From the NCBI RefSeq assembly GCF_002278035.1, contig NZ_CP022603.1, forward strand, positions 558,001 through 622,000: a stretch of 64,000 nucleotides of DNA. The letters are read 5' to 3'. The DNA is from Ochrobactrum quorumnocens. Its GTDB lineage: Bacteria > Pseudomonadota > Alphaproteobacteria > Rhizobiales > Rhizobiaceae. A program made the translations under genes and the position numbers. Under the pieces are notes generated by a model, which made no database searches, was not told where the DNA came from, and saw only the letters and a list, made by a program, of their open reading frames with translations. Position 1 is the first letter of the stretch; every line of letters starts with the position of its first letter. This document shows, one piece after another, positions 1 to 7,772 of this stretch.

Positions 1-278
1 CCACCTGAGCCATGGGAAAATATAACAAGCGGAAACTGTCCGCTGTCGAAAGGGGCGTCTTTCGACGCCGCACTGCCTTTGAATATCCTGTCATCACCGA
101 ACAGAACCGGCTTCCGGGCTCCCGTTGCTGGATACCAGAGTGTTACTGTGAGATTTTTTCCTCGCGCTTGAGAAGGCACCTCAAATGTTCGGACACCCAC
201 ATCAGCAGCGAATGTAGTGAAAGCGGCGAAGGTGGTGCCAATGGCGATGGCTGAGAATAACAGATTAAAGCGGCTCAT
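1..278 (-). CDS. Alpha/beta hydrolase, dienelactone hydrolase-like (3' part outside window)
   Basis: The reverse strand opens with an ATG at 278 preceded by a GGAG ribosome site and stays open to the window edge, giving 92 residues. Residues 1-24 form a signal peptide ending near TTFAAD, so export is expected. The mature part contains LWYPA and then VIFSHGSG, the strand and oxyanion-hole HGSGG segment typical of predicted dienelactone hydrolases and platelet-activating-factor acetylhydrolase-like esterases. The nucleophile elbow and the catalytic Asp/His would lie beyond the window, so activity cannot be judged. It is divergent from the AraC-type regulator gene, which may control it. Confidence 0.7.
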   Translation of the reverse strand, partial: MSRFNLLFSAIAIGTTFAAFTTFAADVGVRTFEVPSQARGKNLTVTLWYPATGARKPVLFGDDRIFKGSAASKDAPFDSGQFPLVIFSHGSG

Positions 279-315
279 TGTGTATCTCCATAGTTCATAC
301 GATGAGCCATGTTTT

Positions 316-335
316 CCAGATATCGTATTATCTGG
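316..335. promoter_or_regulatory. Inverted repeat in the divergent hydrolase/AraC intergenic region
   Basis: CCAGATA and TATCTGG form a perfect 7-bp inverted repeat with a 6-nt spacer, 38 bp upstream of the hydrolase start and about 100 bp upstream of the regulator start. Its position suits an operator shared by the two divergent genes. Function is inferred only. Confidence 0.35.
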
Positions 336-437
336 CGTTCTAAATCACGATTCAGGTCGTTCAGAATCGCGATATAGATCATTGATCGCCAACATATCGC
401 CCATCAGATTGCGAGACTGCTTTTGATTTTCGTTCCT

Positions 438-1442
438 ATGCCCTTCGTCGTCGCGCTTTTATTACTCATCCTCTTGGTAGCGATGTGGCATCGTCAGGAG
501 AACGCTGCCTCCAATCACCCCTTCCAACTGTTGATCGCACTATGTGCGGTGCAATCCGTGACCGTCGGCCTTCGCTGGGGTTATGGGCTGGCAGAGTTTC
601 GCTATTTACTTCCCATTATCGCGAGCTGCTTGCCTCCACTCGCATATGCGAGTTTTCGCAGCCTGATACGTGGAGACGGCAAAGCTCAAACCCGACACCT
701 ATGGCATATTTCTGCTTTCCCGGTGGCAGTTACTGTCATCCTCCTGGCTTTTCCCGTTCTATTGGATTTTGGCCTTATTGTTCTGTTCGTCGGATACGCA
801 CTTGCACTTCTCTACATCGGTAGAACCGGCCCTGACGGGCTTGACGATGCGCGTTTCGACAGCGCGATTTCGGCACACCGCGCGCTTGTCTTTGCCGCAA
901 TATCGCTTTGTGTATCGGCCTTTTTTGATCTGGCAGTTTTGATGGATTTTGAATGGACGAATGGCAAGAATGCTGCGCTCATCGTCAGCAACGCCAATTT
1001 GCTCGGGCTATTTTTCGTGGGCCTGACAGCAATGGTAGCAAGTCGTGCAAAGCCTTCTGCATCCGCTCCACTTGAAGAAAATGAAGACGAGACCCGCGAT
1101 GAGCAAGAACGAAATAGTCTCGCACGTGTGGAACACGTCCTCATTCAGAACCGATTATATCTGGACGAAAATTTGACTCTCATACGGCTTGCGCGAAAAG
1201 TGGGGCTACCAGCACGCCAGATTTCGAGCTCCATCAACCGCATTACCGGCAAAAATGTATCCCAATACATCAATGATTATCGCATCACTGAAGCTTGTCG
1301 ACTGCTGCGAGAGACCGCGCTGCCCGTTACGACGATTATGTTTGAATCAGGGTTCCAGACCAAATCCAATTTCAATCGGGAATTTAGGCGCGTCACTTCG
1401 TTAAGTCCTGCAAGCTGGCGCGACCAACAGGTAATGGAATGA
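438..1442 (+). CDS. AraC-family regulator with N-terminal membrane domain
   Basis: 334 residues from the ATG at 438; a TTG at 423 would add five residues and neither start has a clear ribosome site. Residues 1-210 are strongly hydrophobic with about six or seven predicted membrane helices. A charged linker (EENEDETRDEQ) follows, then a C-terminal AraC double helix-turn-helix (about residues 235-330) with the family pattern LARKVGLPARQISSSIN and the second-helix segment FESGFQTKSNFNREF. This architecture is known from membrane-bound AraC regulators that sense envelope or extracellular cues. It is divergent from the exported hydrolase, a plausible target. The ligand is unknown. Confidence 0.85.
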   Translation: MPFVVALLLLILLVAMWHRQENAASNHPFQLLIALCAVQSVTVGLRWGYGLAEFRYLLPIIASCLPPLAYASFRSLIRGDGKAQTRHLWHISAFPVAVTVILLAFPVLLDFGLIVLFVGYALALLYIGRTGPDGLDDARFDSAISAHRALVFAAISLCVSAFFDLAVLMDFEWTNGKNAALIVSNANLLGLFFVGLTAMVASRAKPSASAPLEENEDETRDEQERNSLARVEHVLIQNRLYLDENLTLIRLARKVGLPARQISSSINRITGKNVSQYINDYRITEACRLLRETALPVTTIMFESGFQTKSNFNREFRRVTSLSPASWRDQQVME

Positions 1443-1530
1443 TGAAAAATATGAGAGTTGGATATTATTTCTAAAGGATGATTTGAAAGATTCTGCCCCG
1501 CAAGTTGCGAGGCAAAACTTTCGCGGCTCT

Positions 1531-1731
1531 TTAACCAAAAAGACCTTTACCGCCGCCGCTTGGCGCAGATATTCTACCCATCCGGTTTGGGCCAGCTGCC
1601 AACTGCATGGTGTCGCCCTGCTCCTGCTTCACGGTAGTGGATGTATCAACCTGACCGCTGGTTGGAGTTGCGGCGAACGCAGCGCTAGCAGTCATCAACG
1701 AACCGGCTGCAAACAACAAAATAGTCTTCAT
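1531..1731 (-). CDS. Small exported hypothetical protein
   Basis: 66 residues with an excellent GGAGG ribosome site 5 nt before the ATG. Residues 1-20 are a signal peptide (MKTILLFAAGSLMTASAAFA, cleavage after AFA). The mature part is about 46 residues, rich in Thr, Ser, Gly and Gln, without cysteines and ending in a glycine-rich GGGKGLFG. No family recognised. It stands alone between the AraC regulator (other strand) and a repeat-bearing gap. The strong ribosome site and clean signal peptide argue that it is real. Confidence 0.65.
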   Translation of the reverse strand: MKTILLFAAGSLMTASAAFAATPTSGQVDTSTTVKQEQGDTMQLAAGPNRMGRISAPSGGGKGLFG

Positions 1732-1884
1732 CTTTTCCTCCGATACTGGCTAAGGCCAGAAAGCGCCATGAACCAACGTATGAGGAGATCATGCTGGCGC
1801 TGCTTTCATAATCCAGCATGACATTAGTCGGTGGAGTTAAACCAGCACATACGTCATATGTCGTATTTCGTTATAGCCGGAGCC

Positions 1885-1945
1885 CATTGGATTGAATTTG
1901 ACGTCTGTATCGAGGGTTGCAAATTTCGGAATCAGACCACTAGTA
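1885..1945. repeat. Partial copy of the TGGATTGAATTTGACG palindromic repeat
   Basis: The core TTGGATTGAATTTGACGT matches the left arm of the palindrome at 36400-36480, and the segment ends near ACCACTAG, resembling the CTAGTGG ends there. It lies in the gap after the outer-membrane protein gene. It is degenerate and has only one recognisable arm. Confidence 0.5.
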
Positions 1946-1957
1946 TTTCAATGCGAT

Positions 1958-2755
1958 TTAGAAATGAAGTACCACCCCTAATATAGGTCCTTTTTGAACC
2001 ACATCGTAAACGAAACCATTGTGGTTATAATCGACACCGAGCGCGCGATAGCCTGCAACGGCAGATAGATTTTCCTTGAACTGGTATCCGAGTGTTCCGG
2101 CAACATCCCAATCCATTTTTGCCTGCCCCGCACCCACGACACCCCAGCCACTGAAGTAAAGATCATTCGTCAGGAAGTACTTACCGCGCATTCCAGCAAC
2201 GGCATCAACCCACGTCGCGCTATCGCGCCCGCTGTGCCCATCAAATAATCCACCATCGAAAGATATCTCCGTGCTCGCGTACCAGACACGTCCTCCTGCC
2301 ACGACATCAAGACGGTTTCTTCCCTCTTCAAGAAGACTGTAGCCTCCACCAAAAAAGCCGGAAAACGTCTCAGATTTTATATCGACGCTGTTGCTCAACA
2401 CTCCGTAAGGGGTCTGACCGCCTGTCGAAATTTTTGTATAGATGATATCGCTGAACAGACTATAGCGATCATAGTGCCCTTCAATAACACCCATGAACGA
2501 GAAGTCGAGTTCTTTGAAGAGGTTCCCGAAGTTGGATTTCATTTTTGCCGGTGGCAATCCAAACTGCCCGGCAGTACCGCTGATACCTGCCGCCCAGAAA
2601 TAAGGACTTGCGCTAAAGCGCCATCCATCCAGCTCGACTTCTTGCCCTACAGCCCCAGACACTGCAGGTCCCACCGAAATATCGGCAGCGATGGCCATAT
2701 ACTGACTGCCAATCAGAGCAGTCAGTAAAATCACGAAAAGTCTATAGTGATGCAT
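1958..2755 (-). CDS. Outer-membrane beta-barrel-like protein
   Basis: 265 residues from the ATG at 2755; the frame extends 72 codons further upstream but that part is not signal-like. A signal peptide ends near AIAAD (about residue 22). The mature part alternates aromatic and polar residues in short strands (WRFSASPYFWAAGISG, SGFFGGGYSLLEEGRNRLDVVAGGRVWY, GYRALGVDYNHNGF) and ends in the C-terminal Phe (VLHF) characteristic of outer-membrane proteins. It resembles the exported proteins of the DUF481/OmpW-like broad class, with no specific function. It follows the acid phosphatase gene by 49 bp and may be cotranscribed. Its ribosome site is a run of eight G. Confidence 0.7.
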   Translation of the reverse strand: MHHYRLFVILLTALIGSQYMAIAADISVGPAVSGAVGQEVELDGWRFSASPYFWAAGISGTAGQFGLPPAKMKSNFGNLFKELDFSFMGVIEGHYDRYSLFSDIIYTKISTGGQTPYGVLSNSVDIKSETFSGFFGGGYSLLEEGRNRLDVVAGGRVWYASTEISFDGGLFDGHSGRDSATWVDAVAGMRGKYFLTNDLYFSGWGVVGAGQAKMDWDVAGTLGYQFKENLSAVAGYRALGVDYNHNGFVYDVVQKGPILGVVLHF

Positions 2756-2758
2756 TGT

Positions 2759-2766
2759 CCCCCCCC
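2759..2766 (-). other. G8 homopolymer acting as ribosome-binding site
   Basis: On the coding strand eight consecutive G lie 3 nt before the ATG of the beta-barrel gene, in place of a normal Shine-Dalgarno sequence. Homopolymer tracts of this length can slip during replication. Confidence 0.6.
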
Positions 2767-2804
2767 GAAATTCTGCTTCGGCGATCAGTTGAGGGAATGG
2801 GTTG

Positions 2805-3626
2805 TCATTGAGTTTGCTGTGAGAGCACTTGATCCTCGACAGCACAATCAACAGTCGGGCTGCTTGCTGTTTCCAATTCTTTGCGCGCAGCCTGAATATC
2901 AGTAAGGAATTCGGGATTGCTATGTAGTTTAGCAACTGTTGCCGCCCCCATAATGCGTCCGGCATCGACATCGCTTTGCCAGTGAGCGTTACAAATCACC
3001 CTGCTTTGGCCAAACGACAATCCGCGCTTGAACAGATCATCTGCGCGCTTTGGATTGACCTCGGCCAATGTGAGCGCCCATGCCCAACCCGCAGCTGTGT
3101 GCCCAGATGGGTAGGAACCGTCTTGACGCAACACATCTTCTTCGTCTGGCTGGCATGTGCCTTCGTTGTGCACGACGAAAGGTCGAGTTCTGTTATACTT
3201 GTTCTTGATGCCATAGGTCGAAAGCCCCGCATCAGTAAGAACTCGCTGCATCAAATTATAAAGATGTGGGGTCTTCGCTTCACTGATATCCACGCCCATA
3301 GCGCAGGAGAAATTCTTCGCAGGCTGGGGGAATTGCAGATCAGCATCTGTCCGCGCCTGATCCCAACGCGCTTTTCCGCGTAGTGCAATAGTAGCCTCTC
3401 TTGCTGCCTCATCACGTGCCAGTGCAGCACTTCCCTCCGCTGGAGGCGAACCCAGCAAAACAAGGCTGTTGGGGAGCTCGCTCGACTGCAGATAACCCGG
3501 TTTGAGGTGAAAATGCGGGTCCGTTACCTTCGGCCCAACGGCATTTTCTGCCATAACGGAACTCACAACTTGTCCAGCGAATACCGCAGCGGTGAGCAAG
3601 GTCGTTTGGCCGATCTTCGACAGCAT
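2805..3626 (-). CDS. Class A nonspecific acid phosphatase (PAP2 superfamily)
   Basis: 273 residues with an AGGAG ribosome site and a signal peptide ending near VMAEN (about residue 26), so periplasmic. The three parts of the phosphatase signature are intact: K141-x6-R148-P149, the PSGH motif at 173-176 inside GSYPSGHT, and S208-R209-x5-H215-x3-D219 (SRVICNAHWQSD). Family enzymes (PhoN/PhoC type) hydrolyse organic phosphomonoesters through a phosphohistidine intermediate, usually for phosphate scavenging. The length is typical. It sits between the DUF1254 gene upstream (130-bp gap) and the outer-membrane protein downstream, all on one strand. No Pho box was recognised. Confidence 0.9.
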   Translation of the reverse strand: MLSKIGQTTLLTAAVFAGQVVSSVMAENAVGPKVTDPHFHLKPGYLQSSELPNSLVLLGSPPAEGSAALARDEAAREATIALRGKARWDQARTDADLQFPQPAKNFSCAMGVDISEAKTPHLYNLMQRVLTDAGLSTYGIKNKYNRTRPFVVHNEGTCQPDEEDVLRQDGSYPSGHTAAGWAWALTLAEVNPKRADDLFKRGLSFGQSRVICNAHWQSDVDAGRIMGAATVAKLHSNPEFLTDIQAARKELETASSPTVDCAVEDQVLSQQTQ

Positions 3627-3756
3627 TCAATGCTCCTAGATTTATAGTTTCAAGTTGCTCAAAGACAGACGCCGTCACTGCTTTACAGATAACCGAGACT
3701 TTGTGCTTCGCCGTGCGTCTTTTGTCGTTGTAAACTTGGTGTTTTAGCGATGTGAA

Positions 3757-4794
3757 TTAGTTTGAACGCGGCTGGGCCTCTGGAAATTTCCATTCGCCAC
3801 TAACAACAGATTGATCTGGCCGATAAAGCCTTACCGTGTAGTTCCAGCCCTCAACAACGGGCAGGCAGTTTGGAATTTTGCCATCACAACCACCAAATTG
3901 CGCAGTGACCGATCCGTCCGCATTTTTTGTGGCAGTGAGGTTGTTGATTGAATAGGCATTGTATTCGTTTTTCTCGAAGAAGCCTTTGGCATTGTAGACA
4001 CTGATCGACCAGAAAGCCTTAACCGGCACGGTCTTTGGCACATTGAGGGTATAGACGGTTTTTCCGTCGTTTTTCTCAGGCGTAAAACTTGGATACATTG
4101 CATCCTTTTCTGGAATGCCGCCCCATCCAGAGGCTGTACCAATCAAATGCCGGATCGGATCAACCTGGCCGCGCGCTCCAAATGAACCATTATACGACGC
4201 CTGATGTTTTGCGAGCGCGAGCAACGCATTGCGGATGTCTGTCAGGCTTGCGTCATCCCAGTTTGGGATATCGAGTTTGCCCGGTTCCTTTTGGCTAACC
4301 TTGATGGCATCCTGGAGCCTATGGACTTCGTCGAGATCCTTCGGATCATTGGGGTCCACCAGCGTCCGGACAGCGACGAAAGCATATCTGGTGCCAACGG
4401 ATTTTTGAGTTAGCGTAACTGGCTTCGTGCCATAGGCAACCACTGGCAAATAGTGATCCTGATCAACGACCATCATTGACATATAACGCTTGCCCGTATC
4501 CGGCAGCGAGATCGTTGCTGGCCCGGCAGCAAGATCAAATACTGCAAATGAATAAAGCGTATCGCGGTTCATACGGATGACGGTCTGCTTATCGATCGCC
4601 ACAGGCTCGCGAGCATGCTTGAACTGGCCCAGTCGGCCTATGTCCTTCACATTGGCTGCAAGATAATGATCGGTCTCAGCGCGGACGAAACTGTCAACGG
4701 TGACCGGCATTTTGCTGCCCAAAGTCTGGGCATATGCTCCACCGGACCATGCAATCGAGGCAACTGCGAGACTAAGCCCAACCGAACGGAACAT
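3757..4794 (-). CDS. DUF1254/DUF1214 exported protein
   Basis: 345 residues from the ATG at 4794, chosen because AGAGG lies 6 nt upstream; an in-frame ATG at 4809 is poorly supported. The signal peptide ends near GGAYA. An N-terminal DUF1254 region carries VIRMNRDTLYS and ISLPDTGKRYMSMMV; the C-terminal DUF1214 region carries FWSISVYN, the YSINNLTA segment and a closing NYTVRLYRP. Proteins with this pair of domains are widespread and exported; their biochemical role is not settled. An operator-like sequence shared with the neighbouring transporter-like gene lies about 125-165 bp upstream. Confidence 0.85.
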   Translation of the reverse strand: MFRSVGLSLAVASIAWSGGAYAQTLGSKMPVTVDSFVRAETDHYLAANVKDIGRLGQFKHAREPVAIDKQTVIRMNRDTLYSFAVFDLAAGPATISLPDTGKRYMSMMVVDQDHYLPVVAYGTKPVTLTQKSVGTRYAFVAVRTLVDPNDPKDLDEVHRLQDAIKVSQKEPGKLDIPNWDDASLTDIRNALLALAKHQASYNGSFGARGQVDPIRHLIGTASGWGGIPEKDAMYPSFTPEKNDGKTVYTLNVPKTVPVKAFWSISVYNAKGFFEKNEYNAYSINNLTATKNADGSVTAQFGGCDGKIPNCLPVVEGWNYTVRLYRPDQSVVSGEWKFPEAQPRSN

Positions 4795-4919
4795 GGAATA
4801 CCTCTTCATTCAATCTTACTAACGACCACGGTGCCCCCTCCACAGAATGCGGCAGGGATCAATCCAAACATCCTCAGCAAATCATTATTTGATCAGCTGA
4901 CAAATCCTATCCAGATCGC

Positions 4920-4957
4920 TTCTAACACTCGCGAAATACCAGTCTTGCCATTTTGTG
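4920..4957. promoter_or_regulatory. Putative AraC-regulator operator, copy 1
   Basis: TTCTAACA, 12 nt, then CAGTCTTGCCATTTTGTG. The same bipartite sequence with identical internal spacing recurs at 5952-5989. This copy lies upstream of the DUF1254 gene. The AraC-family gene at 6028-7029 is the obvious candidate regulator. Confidence 0.55.
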
Positions 4958-4984
4958 ACATTTCCATTCGCCGTCGCCATTTCC

Positions 4985-5815
4985 CTATTCAGGGAACATA
5001 AATGTCAAGGTCGTGCGCAGTCCCCACTCCGGAGTACCGGCGGGACCTTCAGCGTAATAACGCCCACCCACCTGAAGGCTCATAGCCTGATCCTTCACCT
5101 TGAAAACCTGCGTAGCACCCAAATTAATTGGCACCGTCCACTGCTCGGCCTCCCAGTCATAAGTTGAATCCACGCTGAGTGACATCGATCTTCCGTGGCC
5201 AAAATTATAGGAAACAAACGGCTGCAACAGGCTGGCACTCACGTCTTGCCTGCCCGAAGGCCCAGCGACAGACCAAATGTGATTACCCAATGCACCGATG
5301 GTCCACGCCTTTTCCTGAATAAGAGCTACTGCTGTCGGACCAAGTCCAAACTTTCCGCTACCTAGATAATCGTCAGTGGCCGTAGGAAGAAGAAACACCG
5401 GACCAACGCCCCATATCAAACCACCGGGGCCCGTTTTTTTGGGAGACAGAAAAAAGCTGGCATTTATATCGCCTAACCCGGAAACGCTGCCACCAGGCAT
5501 ATAATCCCGATAAGCGATTGGTATAATTGTGCGCGATATAACGTTCCAATCTTCATTTAAGCTGAATGGAATAACAGGCTGAATGTTGAGACCATAGGCA
5601 AAACCGTTTTTGTTCGGGCCTGCCTTGAAGTCAAAATTATTTTGAAAAGGAACACTGATAAGACTGGCCAGAGGATTGGCAAGCTGTTGCGAAAGATCGT
5701 CAGCCGAAGATTGGGACCACGCCGCACCAGTATTAAACGTCATAAAGCCTGCGATTGATATAATTACGGCGCCGGGTCTCTTGGACCCACCGAACAGACC
5801 ATTTATGCCCTGCAT
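4985..5815 (-). CDS. Outer-membrane transporter-like protein (phenol MetA-like)
   Basis: 276 residues; GGGGGAAAG ribosome site before the ATG. There is a hydrophobic export signal at about residues 15-34 (ending GAAWSQ), then short amphipathic strands typical of beta-barrels: FDFKAGPNKNGFAYGLNIQPVIPF, GDINASFFLSPK, WGVGPVFLLPTATD, and a C-terminal TLTFMFPE. The GLGDI and GPVFLLPTA segments resemble the MetA-pathway/transporter family often named from phenol catabolism clusters. Substrate unknown. It lies between the AraC regulator (212 bp upstream) and the DUF1254 gene and shares an operator-like repeat with the latter. Confidence 0.7.
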   Translation of the reverse strand: MQGINGLFGGSKRPGAVIISIAGFMTFNTGAAWSQSSADDLSQQLANPLASLISVPFQNNFDFKAGPNKNGFAYGLNIQPVIPFSLNEDWNVISRTIIPIAYRDYMPGGSVSGLGDINASFFLSPKKTGPGGLIWGVGPVFLLPTATDDYLGSGKFGLGPTAVALIQEKAWTIGALGNHIWSVAGPSGRQDVSASLLQPFVSYNFGHGRSMSLSVDSTYDWEAEQWTVPINLGATQVFKVKDQAMSLQVGGRYYAEGPAGTPEWGLRTTLTFMFPE

Positions 5816-5951
5816 CTTTCCCCCTTAAACATACACTGAACCTGCCTTGCATTAGCAAGATGATGCCATTGCACAGAGCGTGAGTTGGACCAACGCTAAC
5901 GGCATCGAATCGATCAATAAGTGATTGGCGAACAAGCTCTCTTCAAACTGT

Positions 5952-5989
5952 TTCTAACAGGGGTAGATCATCAGTCTTGCCATTTCGTG
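5952..5989. promoter_or_regulatory. Putative AraC-regulator operator, copy 2
   Basis: TTCTAACA, 12 nt, then CAGTCTTGCCATTTCGTG, one substitution from copy 1 in the matched bases. It lies about 140-175 bp upstream of the transporter-like gene and just past the end of the AraC-family gene. Confidence 0.55.
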
Positions 5990-6027
5990 CCAACTTTGGT
6001 CAGGCGACGTTGTTCCGGGTGAAACAC

Positions 6028-7029
6028 TTATAGCGACCGCGACTGCTCACGAAACTGGCGTGGGGTAACACCAGAAATCCGGCGAAATGCTCGAGTGAAA
6101 TGAGCTGGGTCAGAATAGCCAGATGCAAATGCGATATCTATGATCTTGGAATCGGATTCACGTAATAAGCTGCTTGAGCGTTCAAATCTTACGGCATCCA
6201 GAATATCTGAATATACAAAATCAACATTCGCGAGTTTGCGCTGGAAGGTACGCGCACTGACGCCCGCCATCTCAGCAATCTCAGCAAGCGTGGGAACTCC
6301 TCCATCAAGATATGATGGCAACATTAGTTTGAGAAGTTCCACGATATCATAGCCAGAAGGCCCATCCTCGTGGTCTTGCACAGGGTGAAATGATTCAGGA
6401 AAATAGTTGGAGAGACTAAGGCATGAAATTGGGATGCTGATCCACGCCGCGTTTTGTCCAGATAGGAAGCGCACATTTGGCCAGAAGGATTGCGTCACTT
6501 CACTCGGCGAATAGTGCGCTTCAAAAGCCATCACCGGCGGTGTCCAGTTGGGGCCAGTGAATTGCCGGACAATATAGATCGAGAAAATATTCTGAAGCCA
6601 TTGTGCATGCTCCAGGTGCTGAAGCTCTTTTGTTATTGCGAGCTTACTGCAAACCCGTACGTGATCACTATCGTGTTCGATCCACATGCTCAGGATAGTA
6701 TCTTCCCTTGAAGCCTCGTTGCAGGCATGCCGCAACGCAACAAGCAATGTTGGAGAATGCGCGATCAGTGCTCTGGTTTTTTCTCTCAGATGAGAAAAAT
6801 GCAGCCGCTGGCTGGCCAGGAAACCAAAATCTGTAATGCCCTGAGAGATTTGGGCCGTTTCGATAAACCGGATTGCCGGCAATACCGGAATATAGAGATC
6901 GCTCTTTGTCTCGAGAGAGGATGGTAGCCGAGCTTTTTCCAAAAGCGCACTCGTAGGCGCTCCCAACTCATCAAGTATCCCCATGAAGGGAAGAAGAAAC
7001 TGGCTACGCGTTAAAGGGATGTTGGCCAT
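6028..7029 (-). CDS. AraC-family regulator with arabinose-binding-type N domain (OruR/ArgR-like)
   Basis: 333 residues from the ATG at 7029, preceded by GGAGAAGAG; an upstream in-frame ATG at 7068 is less likely. The N-terminal 200 residues fit the pfam Arabinose_bd type of ligand domain (FLLPFMGILDELGAP, IRFIETAQ, GFLASQRLHF). The C-terminal HTH_18 contains LAEIAEMAGVSARTFQRKL and the second helix IAFASGYSDPAHFTRAFRR, with the closing GVTPRQFR. Such regulators usually activate an adjacent catabolic or transport operon in response to a small molecule. The adjacent genes on the same strand carry the repeated operator-like sequence, which makes them likely targets. Confidence 0.9.
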   Translation of the reverse strand: MANIPLTRSQFLLPFMGILDELGAPTSALLEKARLPSSLETKSDLYIPVLPAIRFIETAQISQGITDFGFLASQRLHFSHLREKTRALIAHSPTLLVALRHACNEASREDTILSMWIEHDSDHVRVCSKLAITKELQHLEHAQWLQNIFSIYIVRQFTGPNWTPPVMAFEAHYSPSEVTQSFWPNVRFLSGQNAAWISIPISCLSLSNYFPESFHPVQDHEDGPSGYDIVELLKLMLPSYLDGGVPTLAEIAEMAGVSARTFQRKLANVDFVYSDILDAVRFERSSSLLRESDSKIIDIAFASGYSDPAHFTRAFRRISGVTPRQFREQSRSL

Positions 7030-7316
7030 TGCATCTCTTCTCCATCGCCAGCTGATGTTTTCTTGCAAGAAAACAGGCCTAATACAACGCTTATATTATC
7101 GGTCTGGACCAATTAACTGGTAGAAAATGCGTTACTTTCCAAAAAGATGCAACCGATAGTTAACCCGCGGAGATAAAGAAAACTTGGTTAGTATGCTTCC
7201 TCAAAATTTTTATCAACCACATTGCTTGGCCGCACATAGGACGAGCCCATGAAAAACTTGTATGCGCCAGATGCAAATCACCGTCCGCTTTGCATAACAA
7301 TGTTTTCCATGCAGCG

Positions 7317-7649
7317 TTAGGACGAACTTTCCAGTGGCCACACCTCAACAACACCACGAGCAACAGCACAGGGAGTTTGTGACACTAACTTTATGACTTC
7401 CTCCAGATTGGCGGCCTCGATTATAGCAAATCCGGCCACTGGCAGGGAGGACCTCATGAACGGTCCGTTGGTCGTTTCAACCTGATTAGCGTCAAGATTG
7501 CGAACCAACACGGGCGCGCCCGCGATGCCGATCAAAACCCCATTCTTCTGCAATTTCGCATCGTGGGCATGAGCTGCGTCGCGGATGGGTTTCGGAGTCC
7601 GATCATAACCTTCTTGATCGCCATATCCGATCGTCACGAATTTTGGCAT
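7317..7649 (-). CDS. YCII-related domain protein
   Basis: 110 residues with a perfect AGGAGG ribosome site. It has the ferredoxin-like YCII fold signature: a first beta strand (MPKFVTIGYGD), HDAKLQKNGVLIGI, ETTNGPFM (the T-DGPF-like element), AGFAIIEAANLEEVIKLV and a final VVEVWPLE. In related YciI proteins a His and Asp line a putative active site; the conserved HDA (about residues 28-30) is present. Function unknown. It is a monocistronic-looking gene between the AraC regulator and the sugar-acid operon; a 248-bp stretch (7069-7316) on its 3' side shows no gene. Confidence 0.75.
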   Translation of the reverse strand: MPKFVTIGYGDQEGYDRTPKPIRDAAHAHDAKLQKNGVLIGIAGAPVLVRNLDANQVETTNGPFMRSSLPVAGFAIIEAANLEEVIKLVSQTPCAVARGVVEVWPLESSS

Positions 7650-7687
7650 AACTATCCTCCTCTTAAGGTGCGTGTTAAATCAAACAC

Positions 7688-7726
7688 CTATAACGCCGAT
7701 CTGCTTCAATCAGATCGGCGTTATAG
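7688..7726. repeat. Palindromic repeat / hairpin
   Basis: Perfect 16-bp inverted repeat (CTATAACGCCGATCTG and its complement) with a 7-nt loop. It resembles the left palindrome of the element at 50427-50525 (TAGAGCGCCGATCTG). It could terminate transcription from the dehydratase operon, though no T-run follows directly. Confidence 0.7.
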
Positions 7727-7772
7727 AATAGCTATGCTTACCTGCTTCTATTTCAACCGCTTCAACAGTTCA

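Noticed and set aside
12-254. 80-codon plus-strand open frame at the window start
   Set aside because: It is antisense to a signal-peptide-bearing hydrolase gene with a proper ribosome site and conserved HGSG motif; the plus frame has no features of its own.
2756-2971. N-terminal extension of the beta-barrel gene
   Set aside because: The 72 extra codons overlap the acid phosphatase gene, lack signal-peptide character and lack a ribosome site; the start at 2755 gives a clean signal peptide.
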